The translations under genes were made by a program, and so were the position numbers. 64,000 bases of DNA from Cellvibrionaceae bacterium AOL6 (GTDB taxonomy: Bacteria; Pseudomonadota; Gammaproteobacteria; Pseudomonadales; Cellvibrionaceae), in the NCBI GenBank assembly GCA_003265435.1, contig NOXC01000017.1:1-64000 (forward strand). Reading direction: 5' to 3'. Below, one piece after another: positions 37,156 through 45,492 of the stretch; the stretch's first letter is position 1, and each line of letters starts with the position of its first letter. The notes beneath the pieces are model-generated. The model saw only the letters and a list, made by a program, of their open reading frames with translations. It made no database searches and was not told the origin of the DNA.

Positions 37156-39708
37156 ATGAGCAAACAACGTGTTGTCGTCGTCGGTAACGGCATGGTTGGG
37201 CATAAATTTATTGAAAACATGGTCTCGCATGAGCGCGCGGCCGATTTTGATGTCATTACTTTTTCTGAAGAGCCTCGGCTCGCCTACGACCGCGTTCAGC
37301 TCAGTGCCTATTTTTCTGGCGCTACGGCTGACGACCTGATGCTGACCTCCGAGGGTTATTATCAGGAAAACGGCGTGAACTACGTACTCAACGACAAGGT
37401 TGTTGAGATCGACGCGAAAGCACACAAAGTCGTCACAGCCAGTGGCCGCGAAGAGTCGTACGACAAGCTCGTACTGGCAACCGGCTCTTTCCCTTTTGTG
37501 CCGCCAATCCCGGGTAAAGACCAGCCTCACTGCTTGGTGTATCGAACCATCGAAGATCTCGAAGCCATTACCGCCTCTGCAGAAGAAAGCAAGGTGGGCG
37601 TGGTTGTCGGCGGCGGCTTGCTGGGTTTGGAAGCGGCCAACGCACTTAAAAACCTGGGTTTGAAAACGCACGTTGTGGAATTTGCGCCCCGTTTGATGGC
37701 CGTACAGCTTGATGAAGGCGGCGGTAATTTGTTGCGGCAAAAAATCGAATCACTCGATGTGGAAGTCCACACCGAGAAAAATACCCAAGAAATTGTTCCG
37801 GGTGAACAATGCCGCTACCGCATGAACTTTGCGGACGGCACGCATCTGGAAACCGACATGATTCTGTTCTCTGCGGGCATCCGCCCACAGGATGAACTGG
37901 CTCGACAGTTTGATATTGAAATTGGCGAACGCGGCGGAATCAAAGTCGACAACTACTGCAAGACTTCCGTCGATGACATTTACGCGATTGGTGAATGTGC
38001 ATTGTGGGAGGGTCGAATTTTCGGTCTGGTCGCCCCCGGCTATCAAATGGCAAAGGTCGCGGTCTCCCACATTATGGGTGGTGAAGAGGCCTTTACCGGC
38101 GCGGACATGAGCACCAAGCTGAAATTGCTGGGTGTGGATGTGGCGAGCGTCGGCGATGCACATGGGCGAACGCCTGGCTCACTGAGTTATGTGTATCAGG
38201 ACGGCGTGTCTGAAGTGTACAAGCGCATTAACGTTAGCGCGGACGGAAAAACACTGCTTGGCGCGGTGCTCGTAGGTGAGGTTGAAGCCTACGGTACCCT
38301 GCAGCAGATGTGTGTACATGGCATGCCGCTGCCTGAATCACCAGAAGCATTGATTTTACCTGCGGTAGATGGCGATGCCGCAGCAGCGGGCATGGGCGTG
38401 GATGCACTTCCGGATGCGGCGCATATCTGTACCTGTCACGAAGTGACCAAAGGGCAGATTTGTTCAGCGGTAGAAGAGGGCGCGCGGACACTGGCCGACC
38501 TTAAAAGCTGTACTAAAGCCGCAACAGGCTGCGGAGGCTGTGCCGCCCTGACGACGCAACTGTTGAACAGCGAGCTCGAAAAACTGGGCGTGGAAGTGAA
38601 CACCGATCTTTGTGAGCACTTTGCGTACACGCGGCAGGAGTTGTACCACATCGTGCGCGTTGAAAAAATTCGCTCCTTCGAAGAGCTGCTTGCCTCGCAC
38701 GGTAAAGGTTTGGGTTGCGATATCTGTAAACCCACCGCAGCGTCCATTCTCGCGAGCTGCTGGAATGAATATATTCTCGAAGAGCCGCACGCCGGATTGC
38801 AGGATACCAATGACTACTTCATGGCAAATATGCAGAAAAACGGGACGTATTCGATTGTTCCGCGTGTTGCCGGTGGTGAAATTACGCCAGACAAGCTGAT
38901 CGTGCTCGGTGAGGTGGCGAAAAAATACAACCTGTATACAAAAATTACGGGCGGCCAGCGAATCGACCTGTTCGGTGCACAGCAGCATGAACTGCCGCTG
39001 ATCTGGAAAGAATTAGTCGATGCCGGTTTTGAAACGGGTCACGCGTACGGTAAATCTGTTCGAACGGTTAAGAGTTGCGTGGGCAGCACCTGGTGCCGCT
39101 ACGGCGTGCTCGACAGTGTCGGCATGGCGATTCGCATCGAAGAACGCTACAAAGGCTTGCGCTCTCCTCACAAATTGAAATTTGCCGTTTCGGGATGTAC
39201 CCGTGAGTGTGCCGAAGCGCAGAGTAAGGATGTGGGTGTCATTGCGACCGAGAATGGCTGGAGCCTTTATGTGTGCGGAAACGGTGGTATGAAGCCGCGC
39301 CACGCAGACTTGTTTGCCACGGGTCTGGACGACGAAAGCTTGATTCGCTACATCGATCGCTTTTTGATGTTCTACATTCGCACCGCCGATCGTCTGCAGC
39401 GTACCTCCGTATGGATGGATAACCTCGAAGGTGGGTTGGATTACCTCAAGTCAGTGGTAATCGATGACAAGCTTGAACTCGGCGAAGAGCTGGAAAAAGA
39501 AATGGGTATCGTCATTGATGCGTACCAGTGCGAGTGGAAAACCACCATCGAGAACCCAGAAAAGCTCAAGCGATTCCGCACTTTTGTGAACTCGGATGCG
39601 AAAGACAACACCGTCGTGTTTGTTGAGGAGCGCGAGCAGATCCGCCCGGCGACAGAAGATGAAATCGTGAAGTTTGTCGAACCTGAAGAAATCGCGGAAC
39701 CCGCTTGA
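37156..39708 (+). CDS. nirB: Assimilatory nitrite reductase large subunit
   Basis: NirB, 850 aa, reduces nitrite to ammonium with NAD(P)H. In order: FAD/NAD domains (VVVVGNGMVGHKF at the start; VVVGGGLLGLEAANAL later), a BFD-type [2Fe-2S] domain (about 425-470, CTCHEVTKGQICSAVEEG), and the siroheme-[4Fe-4S] domain with Cys641, Cys647, Cys681 and Cys685. Start at ATG 37156 after GAGGAAG; the frame extends 47 codons further but that part resembles nothing. Followed by nirD after 12 bp. Confidence 0.96.
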   Translation: MSKQRVVVVGNGMVGHKFIENMVSHERAADFDVITFSEEPRLAYDRVQLSAYFSGATADDLMLTSEGYYQENGVNYVLNDKVVEIDAKAHKVVTASGREESYDKLVLATGSFPFVPPIPGKDQPHCLVYRTIEDLEAITASAEESKVGVVVGGGLLGLEAANALKNLGLKTHVVEFAPRLMAVQLDEGGGNLLRQKIESLDVEVHTEKNTQEIVPGEQCRYRMNFADGTHLETDMILFSAGIRPQDELARQFDIEIGERGGIKVDNYCKTSVDDIYAIGECALWEGRIFGLVAPGYQMAKVAVSHIMGGEEAFTGADMSTKLKLLGVDVASVGDAHGRTPGSLSYVYQDGVSEVYKRINVSADGKTLLGAVLVGEVEAYGTLQQMCVHGMPLPESPEALILPAVDGDAAAAGMGVDALPDAAHICTCHEVTKGQICSAVEEGARTLADLKSCTKAATGCGGCAALTTQLLNSELEKLGVEVNTDLCEHFAYTRQELYHIVRVEKIRSFEELLASHGKGLGCDICKPTAASILASCWNEYILEEPHAGLQDTNDYFMANMQKNGTYSIVPRVAGGEITPDKLIVLGEVAKKYNLYTKITGGQRIDLFGAQQHELPLIWKELVDAGFETGHAYGKSVRTVKSCVGSTWCRYGVLDSVGMAIRIEERYKGLRSPHKLKFAVSGCTRECAEAQSKDVGVIATENGWSLYVCGNGGMKPRHADLFATGLDDESLIRYIDRFLMFYIRTADRLQRTSVWMDNLEGGLDYLKSVVIDDKLELGEELEKEMGIVIDAYQCEWKTTIENPEKLKRFRTFVNSDAKDNTVVFVEEREQIRPATEDEIVKFVEPEEIAEPA

Positions 39709-39720
39709 TAGATTGGAGAA

Positions 39721-40059
39721 ATGAGTATGTCTGAAGTGAAGACTTGGGAAATTATTTGCGATGCCTCAGAGCTCGAAGCCAATCTGGGTGTGCGCGCGCT
39801 GATTCAAAACCAGCAGGTGGCCGTTTTTCGAGTGCAGGGAAAGCTGTATGCAATCGATAACGTGGACCCGTTCAGCAATGCGTCTGTTTTGTCCCGCGGT
39901 ATCGTTGGGGATTTAAACGGGCAGGTTGTCGTGGCGTCACCGATTTATAAACAACATTTTAATCTCGAAAATGGACAATGCCTTGAAGACGAGAGCGTCA
40001 AGCTCAAAGTGTTTCCGGTCAAAGAAGAAGCCGGCCAGATCCAGGTGGGGGTGGCCTGA
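39721..40059 (+). CDS. nirD: Nitrite reductase small subunit
   Basis: NirD, 112 aa, the small Rieske-fold partner of NirB. The Rieske cysteine and histidine ligands are absent (PFSNASVLSRG stands where the first pair would be), which is normal for NirD, so it carries no [2Fe-2S] cluster. It ends before a strong terminator at 40113. Confidence 0.93.
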   Translation: MSMSEVKTWEIICDASELEANLGVRALIQNQQVAVFRVQGKLYAIDNVDPFSNASVLSRGIVGDLNGQVVVASPIYKQHFNLENGQCLEDESVKLKVFPVKEEAGQIQVGVA

Positions 40060-40112
40060 TTTCGAGATAACCGTTTCTGCGCAAATTTATTCCTCCTAAA
40101 TTTGCACCAGTT

Positions 40113-40136
40113 AGGCAGCTTCGGCTGCCTTTTTTT
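40113..40136 (+). terminator. Rho-independent terminator after nirBD
   Basis: AGGCAGC, a TTCG tetraloop, GCTGCCT, then T's. The T-tract overlaps the stop codon of the convergent gene at 40135. Confidence 0.93.
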
Positions 40137-40470
40137 ATTCTGAAACCGCGTTTGCCATGCGCATCAGCACATTGTTGTAGGTGTGGATGTCGCCCGCTGA
40201 CGCGCGTGTAATGCGAAGCTCCAACTCGGTTCCCGTATCGGTCGTATTGCATTCGAGGACTTGAGTTTGGGCGCTGATGCGCTTCTGTTTGCCTTTATCA
40301 TCCAGAATAAATTCAACGTTGACCTGAGTGCCCGGTGTGACGCCGTAGGGATATTGCAGTACCAGCGCGTTGGGCATAACGGTCACCACCGCCACATGAT
40401 GCAGTTTTCTATCGGGTGCCATGGCGCGTGCGGGCCATTTGACCTGAAAACGCTGGCTGGGTGATGTCAT
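40135..40470 (-). CDS. Small PilZ-like protein
   Basis: 111 aa from ATG 40470, chosen because GGAG lies six bases before it; GTG 40485 is the alternative. The predicted fold is a short beta barrel (QRFQVKWPARAM, then VTVMPNALVLQYPY and TPGTQVNVEFIL), which looks like a PilZ domain. The c-di-GMP RxxxR and D/NxSxxG signatures are not clear, so binding is doubtful. It converges on nirD and is divergent from selO. Family call is tentative. Confidence 0.5.
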   Translation of the reverse strand: MTSPSQRFQVKWPARAMAPDRKLHHVAVVTVMPNALVLQYPYGVTPGTQVNVEFILDDKGKQKRISAQTQVLECNTTDTGTELELRITRASAGDIHTYNNVLMRMANAVSE

Positions 40471-40593
40471 GAAGGTCTCCGTCACGGCAGTCGTACTGCC
40501 TTTATCTTTCAGTGTAGCAAAGCTCGGGTTTCGTGCTCGCAGGGCGGCGAATGCGTGCGTACAATGCGGGGAAAAGGTCGTTTAGGGGTAAAT

Positions 40594-42204
40594 ATGCGTC
40601 TTCAGCAGCGGGCTACAGAGTTGCGTTTTTCATCAGATTTTGTCGATTCCTTACCGGGTGAGGCGCCTCGAGAGCCTGTGGAGGCGAGGCAGGTAACAGG
40701 GCAGTGCTACGCGGAGGTCTCCCCTACACCGGTTTCCGCCCCCTCACTGTTGGTCGCGAACGTCAAACTGGCTGAGGCCCTGGGCTTCAGTGAAGCGCGT
40801 ATTCGCGAAGAGGACTTCGTACAGGTGTTGGCCGGTAACGCTCTGTTCGAATCGATGCGCCCCTACGCGATGTGCTACGGCGGACATCAGTTCGGTCAAT
40901 GGGCGGGCCAACTGGGTGATGGGCGCGCCATTAACCTCGCCGAGCGAGACTTTGCTGTCGCCCAGGACCATGGCTTGACGCAGGCAACGCTCCAATTAAA
41001 GGGAGCGGGGCCGACGCCGTTCTCCCGCTTTGCGGATGGGCGGGCGGTACTGCGTTCTTCACTTCGAGAGTACGTATGCAGTGAAGCCATGCACGCGCTC
41101 GGCGTCCCGACGACACGTGCGCTCAGCCTGGTGTTAACGGGCGATCACGTCGAGCGCGACATGTTCTACGATGGGCGTCCCGCGTATGAGCCTGGAGCGA
41201 TAGTATGCCGAGTCTCCCCTTCGTTTATTCGCTTTGGCAATTTCGAGCTGCCGGCGTCGAGAGGGGATCTGCCGCTACTAACGCGTTGGGTGGAATTCAC
41301 CTTATCTCGCTACTACCCCGTGCAATGGCAGCTCTATCGTGTGGACCCGGTAGAGGGATTGTTGAGTTTCCTCGCAGAAGTGCAAAGCCGGTCATTGGAT
41401 CTGGTTGTGCACTGGATGCGATTGGGCTTTGTACATGCGGTACTGAATACCGACAACATGTCGATTCTCGGCGAGACAATTGATTACGGTCCCTTTGGTT
41501 GGATTGATGATTTCGCACCTGACTGGACACCCAACACCACTGACCGTCAGCACCGGCGTTATCGCTTTGGTCAGCAGCCCGCTGTTGTGCATTGGAACCT
41601 GTTTCAGCTCGCAAACGCGCTATTTCCCCTTGTACGTGAGGCTGAGCCACTGGAGGCCATTTTGTCCGGTTTTGAGCCCGAATATGAGCGGCGTTGGTTG
41701 GCGATGATGCGTAAGAGGCTCGGCCTAACGGATGAGGCGGCATCCGATCTCGCCTTTTTCAATGAGTTGGAGAGCCTGATGTCGGATCTCTCTCTGGATA
41801 TGACGCTGTTCTACAGGTTGCTGACGGAAACGCCCGTTACAGAAATGACTCGCCCGAATTTTATAGAGGCCTGTCGCGCACTTTCCTATCGCACGACGGA
41901 CTCTGATCAGTGGGATGCGTTACAGTCGTGGTTAGGGCGCTATCAGCAGCGGCGCGCTTCAGGTGATCCGCAGAAGAGTGTGGCCAGTATGTCGGCGGCC
42001 AACCCCTGCATTGTGCCCAGGAATTTTATCTTGCAGGAATTGGTGGACAAAGTGGGAGAGGGGGACGTGGATTCCTTAAATCAGGCTTTACGCGCCTTCG
42101 AGCGTCCCTACGACAATGGTGACGAACAGCGCCCCTTTAAGCGTATGCGCCCCGATTGGGCGCTGGACAGGCCTGGCTGTTCAAGCCTGTCTTGCAGCTC
42201 GTAA
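40594..42204 (+). CDS. selO: Protein adenylyltransferase SelO (YdiU family)
   Basis: About 536 aa from ATG 40594 (MRLQQRATELRF, preceded by GGGG), close to or slightly above the usual family length. It is a pseudokinase-fold enzyme that transfers AMP to proteins. The glycine-rich CYGGHQFGQWAGQLGDGRA motif is intact, and DNMSILGETIDYGPFGWIDD holds the catalytic and metal residues. The C-terminus CSSLSCSS carries the conserved cysteine that is selenocysteine in eukaryotes. Its stop is 3 bp from the convergent diguanylate cyclase stop. Confidence 0.93.
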   Translation: MRLQQRATELRFSSDFVDSLPGEAPREPVEARQVTGQCYAEVSPTPVSAPSLLVANVKLAEALGFSEARIREEDFVQVLAGNALFESMRPYAMCYGGHQFGQWAGQLGDGRAINLAERDFAVAQDHGLTQATLQLKGAGPTPFSRFADGRAVLRSSLREYVCSEAMHALGVPTTRALSLVLTGDHVERDMFYDGRPAYEPGAIVCRVSPSFIRFGNFELPASRGDLPLLTRWVEFTLSRYYPVQWQLYRVDPVEGLLSFLAEVQSRSLDLVVHWMRLGFVHAVLNTDNMSILGETIDYGPFGWIDDFAPDWTPNTTDRQHRRYRFGQQPAVVHWNLFQLANALFPLVREAEPLEAILSGFEPEYERRWLAMMRKRLGLTDEAASDLAFFNELESLMSDLSLDMTLFYRLLTETPVTEMTRPNFIEACRALSYRTTDSDQWDALQSWLGRYQQRRASGDPQKSVASMSAANPCIVPRNFILQELVDKVGEGDVDSLNQALRAFERPYDNGDEQRPFKRMRPDWALDRPGCSSLSCSS

Positions 42205-42207
42205 GCG

Positions 42208-43134
42208 TTAAGCGATTTTTTTGATTTCCTGTTTGATGTCCTCAACCGCGTATTGGATTTGATTGCGGCCATTGCGCTTCGCTTCGTACAGTGCTTTGTC
42301 CGCGCGTTCAAACAGGGCGTCAAAGGTGTCGCCCATACTCAGTGAGGCGAGCCCCACCGAAACGCTGCACTGAAGTTCGCGGGCGTTTTGTGCAAAGCTC
42401 AGTGTCTGGATTGTTTGACGCACGCGCTCGGCGCTGGCTTTGGCGCAGTTCAACTCAGTCTCACTAAGCAAAATCACAAACTCTTCGCCACCAAAACGGA
42501 ACACTTGATCGGTTTCTCTGACGGTGTTTCGCAGGCATTGCGCGACGTCGCGGATGACTGCGTCACCGGTGAGATGGCCGTAGGTGTCATTGATGCGCTT
42601 GAAGTGGTCAATATCGACGACCATCAAGCTCAATGGCTTACTGTGCCGCTGCGCAAGTTTGAGTTCGCGAGTGACGGCCAGATCCAATGCAGCTCTATTC
42701 GGCAATCCGCTCAGCGAATCCATCAGTGAGCCTTCCACAGCTTCACGGTATTTCAGCGCATTGCGAAGCGGATAAAACAAGGTGCCGATAAGCATTTCGA
42801 TCGTCGCGAGCTCGGTCTCTGCAAAGGGCTGGCTTCGACGAAAATCCAGACTCCCGAGTTCGTCGTGTTGCGCACTGATTCGGTAGTTGGCGCCGTGGCG
42901 AGCCTCTGTGCCAATTTGCAACTCAATACCTTTGTCATCATAGCGGTATATCAGCCCATCACAACGCAGCAGTTGATTGAGGTGGTCGAAGAACAGGCGC
43001 AATGTCGTATCCAGCTCCAAGGTACTCTGGAGTGTGGTGGAAAGAGCAAAACGCAGCTCATTGAGCTGTGAACGATCAGCGAGCAAGGTTTTCTTATCGC
43101 TGAGGGTATGTGTTTGGCTTGCGAGCTTCACCAT
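42208..43134 (-). CDS. Diguanylate cyclase with N-terminal sensory domain
   Basis: 308 aa. A GAF-like sensory region (about 20-125) precedes a GGDEF domain (about 135-300) with an intact active site GGEEF at 215-219 and a likely product-inhibition site RETD at 206-209. It should make c-di-GMP. No membrane segment, so cytoplasmic. Signal unknown. PilZ proteins elsewhere in the window are possible but unproven readers of its product. Confidence 0.9.
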   Translation of the reverse strand: MVKLASQTHTLSDKKTLLADRSQLNELRFALSTTLQSTLELDTTLRLFFDHLNQLLRCDGLIYRYDDKGIELQIGTEARHGANYRISAQHDELGSLDFRRSQPFAETELATIEMLIGTLFYPLRNALKYREAVEGSLMDSLSGLPNRAALDLAVTRELKLAQRHSKPLSLMVVDIDHFKRINDTYGHLTGDAVIRDVAQCLRNTVRETDQVFRFGGEEFVILLSETELNCAKASAERVRQTIQTLSFAQNARELQCSVSVGLASLSMGDTFDALFERADKALYEAKRNGRNQIQYAVEDIKQEIKKIA

Positions 43135-43221
43135 GGTGGAATCCGGTCATCTGTCACTTAAATTCGTACAGCAAGGTGATTAGCTAGTTTTGTGCCAAAA
43201 TCGTATTGTTGGTAATATTGT

Positions 43222-43254
43222 TTTAAATCAATGACTTAAGTATGTTGATTTAAA
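43222..43254. promoter_or_regulatory. AT-rich inverted repeat upstream of dgkA and the cyclase
   Basis: TTTAAATCAA (43222-43231) and TTGATTTAAA (43245-43254) are perfect complements over 10 bp with a 13-bp centre. A second, smaller hairpin, CGGCAA/TTGCCG, lies at 43313-43328. Both are in the 333-bp divergent gap 43135-43467, which otherwise shows no gene. Confidence 0.5.
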
Positions 43255-43467
43255 TGACTTGTAGTTTTCGTCATTTTTTTGACCGGCCACATCGGGTTTT
43301 TTACCTTGCAAACGGCAATTTTTTGCCGATCTACGACTACACTTTGCGCAGGTGCGGTGATTTGTTTATAAAACGGCCTGTGTTTACTGGCATAATCCCG
43401 TAACAAACCCATGCGACACTGGTTTTACGCGTATGTGTCCTGAAGGTCTTGAGATAGTTTGATTGGT

Positions 43468-43824
43468 ATGATGAAGAAAAATCGCGGGTTCACTCGCGTC
43501 TACAAAGCGATGTTCTATTCCTATCGTGGCCTGTTGCAGGCGTTTCAGCATGAAGCGGCTTTTCGACAGGAGACGTTGGCTGCGTGCGTTTTGATCCCTC
43601 TCGCATTTTGGTTCGATGTCACGCGTGTAGAGCGTGTTTTATTGGTCGGAGCAGTGGTGTTCGTTTTGGTTGTGGAGCTTCTGAATTCCGGGATCGAGGC
43701 GGTCGTGGATCGCGTTGGGTTCGAGCACCACGAACTCGCCGGCAGGGCAAAAGACATTGGTTCTGCGGCGGTGTTTGTCAGCATTCTTCTTTGGGCCTTT
43801 GTTTGGGCTACGCTTCTGCTTTAA
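43468..43824 (+). CDS. dgkA: Diacylglycerol kinase
   Basis: DgkA, about 118 aa, a trimeric three-helix inner-membrane kinase that recycles diacylglycerol to phosphatidic acid. The N-terminal amphipathic part, EAAFRQETLAACV, and the active-site loop LNSGIEAVVDRVGFEHHELAGRAKD are intact. Start is ATG 43468 or 43471; the upstream TTG 43459 is less likely. Confidence 0.93.
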   Translation: MMKKNRGFTRVYKAMFYSYRGLLQAFQHEAAFRQETLAACVLIPLAFWFDVTRVERVLLVGAVVFVLVVELLNSGIEAVVDRVGFEHHELAGRAKDIGSAAVFVSILLWAFVWATLLL

Positions 43825-44007
43825 TTCGGCGTTGCGGCATGTTTACCCGCTGACGCTGTTCCTATCTTTTTGTGCTTCTTTTGAGTTTTGATCGATCAAG
43901 CTTTGGCCACTGTGGTTGAGGGGGCCTTCTCGACTTATTCTGTTTAATCTATTTCACTGTTTTCTATGTTTTTCGAGTTGGTCGTGATGCGCTTCTTATC
44001 GGGCCTC

Positions 44008-44275
44008 CGTATTCGAGGGGGCCTGCTCCACCGTATTGTCCTGCCTGGGACGCGTGAATACATCCCTGTAGGCTCTCCATTCGCATCCCTGCGAATGAGA
44101 GCCCAGTCAGAACAATACGGTGCATCAGGCCTTGGGAGGAGGGAGTATCCTTTTTGCTACGCGCTATTTGCTGAACTGTGCGGGTTCGTTTTCTTCGAGC
44201 TTGGAATTGAGGGGTTAGATCACGAAGTGCTCTGACCCCGTGAGCGATGAGGTGCGTTTTCGCTGATTCGGCATC
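44008..44275 (+). repeat. Long direct repeat, first copy
   Basis: About 265 bp that recur with small differences at 44532-44795. It includes the first 112-bp element, a shared tail (TTGGGAGG, GGGAGTATCC, GCTATTTGCT), and a 29-bp hairpin at 44211-44239. Lies in the 982-bp gene-free stretch 43825-44806. Confidence 0.9.
44020..44131 (+). repeat. 112-bp palindromic element, copy 1
   Basis: Bounded by GGCCTG and CAGGCC. Inner arms CACCGTATTGTCCTG (44029-44043) and its complement at 44108-44122 pair with one mismatch. The core 44047-44104 holds two mini-hairpins with TCCC loops at 44059-44070 and 44079-44096. Confidence 0.9.
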
Positions 44276-44323
44276 AGACCTGCCGATAAGTATCGCGCCT
44301 TAGAAGATTGGCATTGAGCCTGA

Positions 44324-44435
44324 GGCCTGACGCGCGGTAAAGCTTTGGCGGGGCTTCACCCGCAGGGATGCGGGTGGGGAGCCTACACGGATGTACTTGC
44401 CGCGTCCCCGCCAAAGCTTTACCGCGTGGCAGGCC
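44324..44435 (-). repeat. 112-bp palindromic element, copy 2, opposite orientation
   Basis: Bounded by the same GGCCTG and CAGGCC and exactly as long as the other two. Its arms (44333-44353 and 44406-44426) are perfect complements over 21 bp but unlike the arms of copies 1 and 3. Read on the minus strand the core lines up with theirs, with mini-hairpins at 44358-44375 and 44384-44395. Confidence 0.9.
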
Positions 44436-44531
44436 CCCTCGACATCTTGTGTTTAAAAAAATGGCTCAGCACCCAACAAATTACGTAGAGGTCTTTTTCA
44501 AGTTTTAGTCGGTGCTACGAATTAGGCAGCC

Positions 44532-44795
44532 GTATTCGAGGGGGCCTGCTCCACCGTATTGTCCTGCCTGGGACGCGTGAATGCATCCCTGTAAGCTCTC
44601 CATTCGCGTCCCTGCGAATGAGAGCCCAGTCAGGACAATACGGTGCATCAGGCCTTGGGAGGTGGGAGTATCCCTTTTGCTATGCGCTATTTGCTTGGGT
44701 GTTTAAGTTCGTTTTCTTTGGTTTGAGAATTGAGGGGTCAGAGCACTTTGTGATCTGACCCCGCGCACTGTGGGGTACGTTTTCGTTGGTTGTAG
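44532..44795 (+). repeat. Long direct repeat, second copy
   Basis: Repeats 44008-44275 at a distance of about 524 bp. It contains the third 112-bp element, the same tail and the matching 29-bp hairpin at 44734-44762, whose loop is inverted relative to that of the first copy. Confidence 0.9.
44543..44654 (+). repeat. 112-bp palindromic element, copy 3
   Basis: Same ends as copies 1 and 2. The arms CACCGTATTGTCCTG (44552-44566) and CAGGACAATACGGTG (44631-44645) are perfectly complementary; mini-hairpins lie at 44582-44593 and 44602-44619. It is about 95% identical to copy 1 by eye. Confidence 0.92.
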
Positions 44796-44806
44796 GGCGA
44801 AAGTGG

Positions 44807-45407
44807 CTACAGTGTTTGGCTGTCTGCCTTCAGCGGGTTTACGCCGATTTGGCGTAGCAGTGCGTGGAGTTTGATCAGCGGCAAGCCTTCTAGCGCGGTT
44901 GGGTCTTCGCTGCGAATAGCTTCAAACAGTGTGATACCGAGGGCTTCGCATTTAAAACTGCCCGCGCAGTCGAGTACCTCTTCCTTCTTTATATACGTGT
45001 GGATTTCCTCCTCGCTCAGAGTTCGAAAGCGCACCTCGGTGGGCGTGCTGTCACAGAGCAAATCTCCGTCTGGCGACAGAAGGGCGATCGCGGTGTGGAA
45101 AATCACAGTTTGGCCACTGCAGCGCGCAAGCTGGACCGCGGCGTTTTCTTCTGTGCCCGGTTTATGGAGGAAGGTGCCGTCGAGCTCCGCGCATTGATCG
45201 CATCCGATCACAATTGCATTCGAGTGCTGCTCAAAGACCTTGCGTGCCTTGGCCTCGGCGAGGCGTTGCGCGCACTGCTCCGCGCGTTCCCCTGGTAAAG
45301 GGCGTTCGTCTACGTCGGCGGGAACAGCCTGAAAAGACAGTTGGCTGCGGGCAAAAAAGCGCCTGTTTGTAACGAGAAGCGGTGGCAAGAACGATGGGGT
45401 AGGGCAT
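44807..45407 (-). pseudogene. maf: Maf/YceF-type nucleotide pyrophosphatase, frameshifted
   Basis: Maf-family pyrophosphatases hydrolyse modified nucleoside triphosphates; YceF acts on m7GTP. The body is intact (QAVPADVDERPLPGE, IVIGCDQCAELDG, LDCAGSFKCEALGITLFEAI, EGLPLIKL). The family start, MPYPIVLATASRYKQALF, is encoded from ATG 45407 but in another frame. They meet at a T6 run (45353-45358 on the plus strand A6); removing one T gives a continuous 199-aa protein. As written, the shorter frame from TTG 45388 lacks the substrate loop. It could be a sequencing error or a real lesion. It is divergent from yceD, as in many relatives. Confidence 0.82.
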
Positions 45408-45454
45408 AAGAGGTTGAATCAGCTGAAAAAAACGTGCTTTTCGCACAAGAATCT

Positions 45455-45483
45455 TTGACAGTCAAGGTGGGTTTCTCTATTAT
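45455..45483 (+). promoter_or_regulatory. Strong promoter of the yceD-rpmF-plsX-fab block
   Basis: TTGACA (45455-45460), a 17-bp spacer, then TATTAT (45478-45483): near-consensus sigma-70. The start is predicted at about 45490, only two or three bases before the yceD ATG at 45493. Confidence 0.8.
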
Positions 45484-45492
45484 CGCGCCCCT

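Noticed and set aside
39721-40059. nirD as a defective Rieske ferredoxin
   Set aside because: Loss of the cluster ligands is normal for NirD.
43966-44235. An 89-codon open frame in the repeat cluster
   Set aside because: It reads through the palindromic element, and the second repeat copy does not keep the frame, so it is not a gene.
44020-44654. CRISPR array
   Set aside because: There are only three units, each itself a long palindrome, in both orientations and unevenly spaced, with no cas genes.
44020-44654. Integron attC sites
   Set aside because: Short matches to RYYYAAC and GTTRRRY exist but not as paired ends in the right order, and no integron integrase or cassettes are seen.
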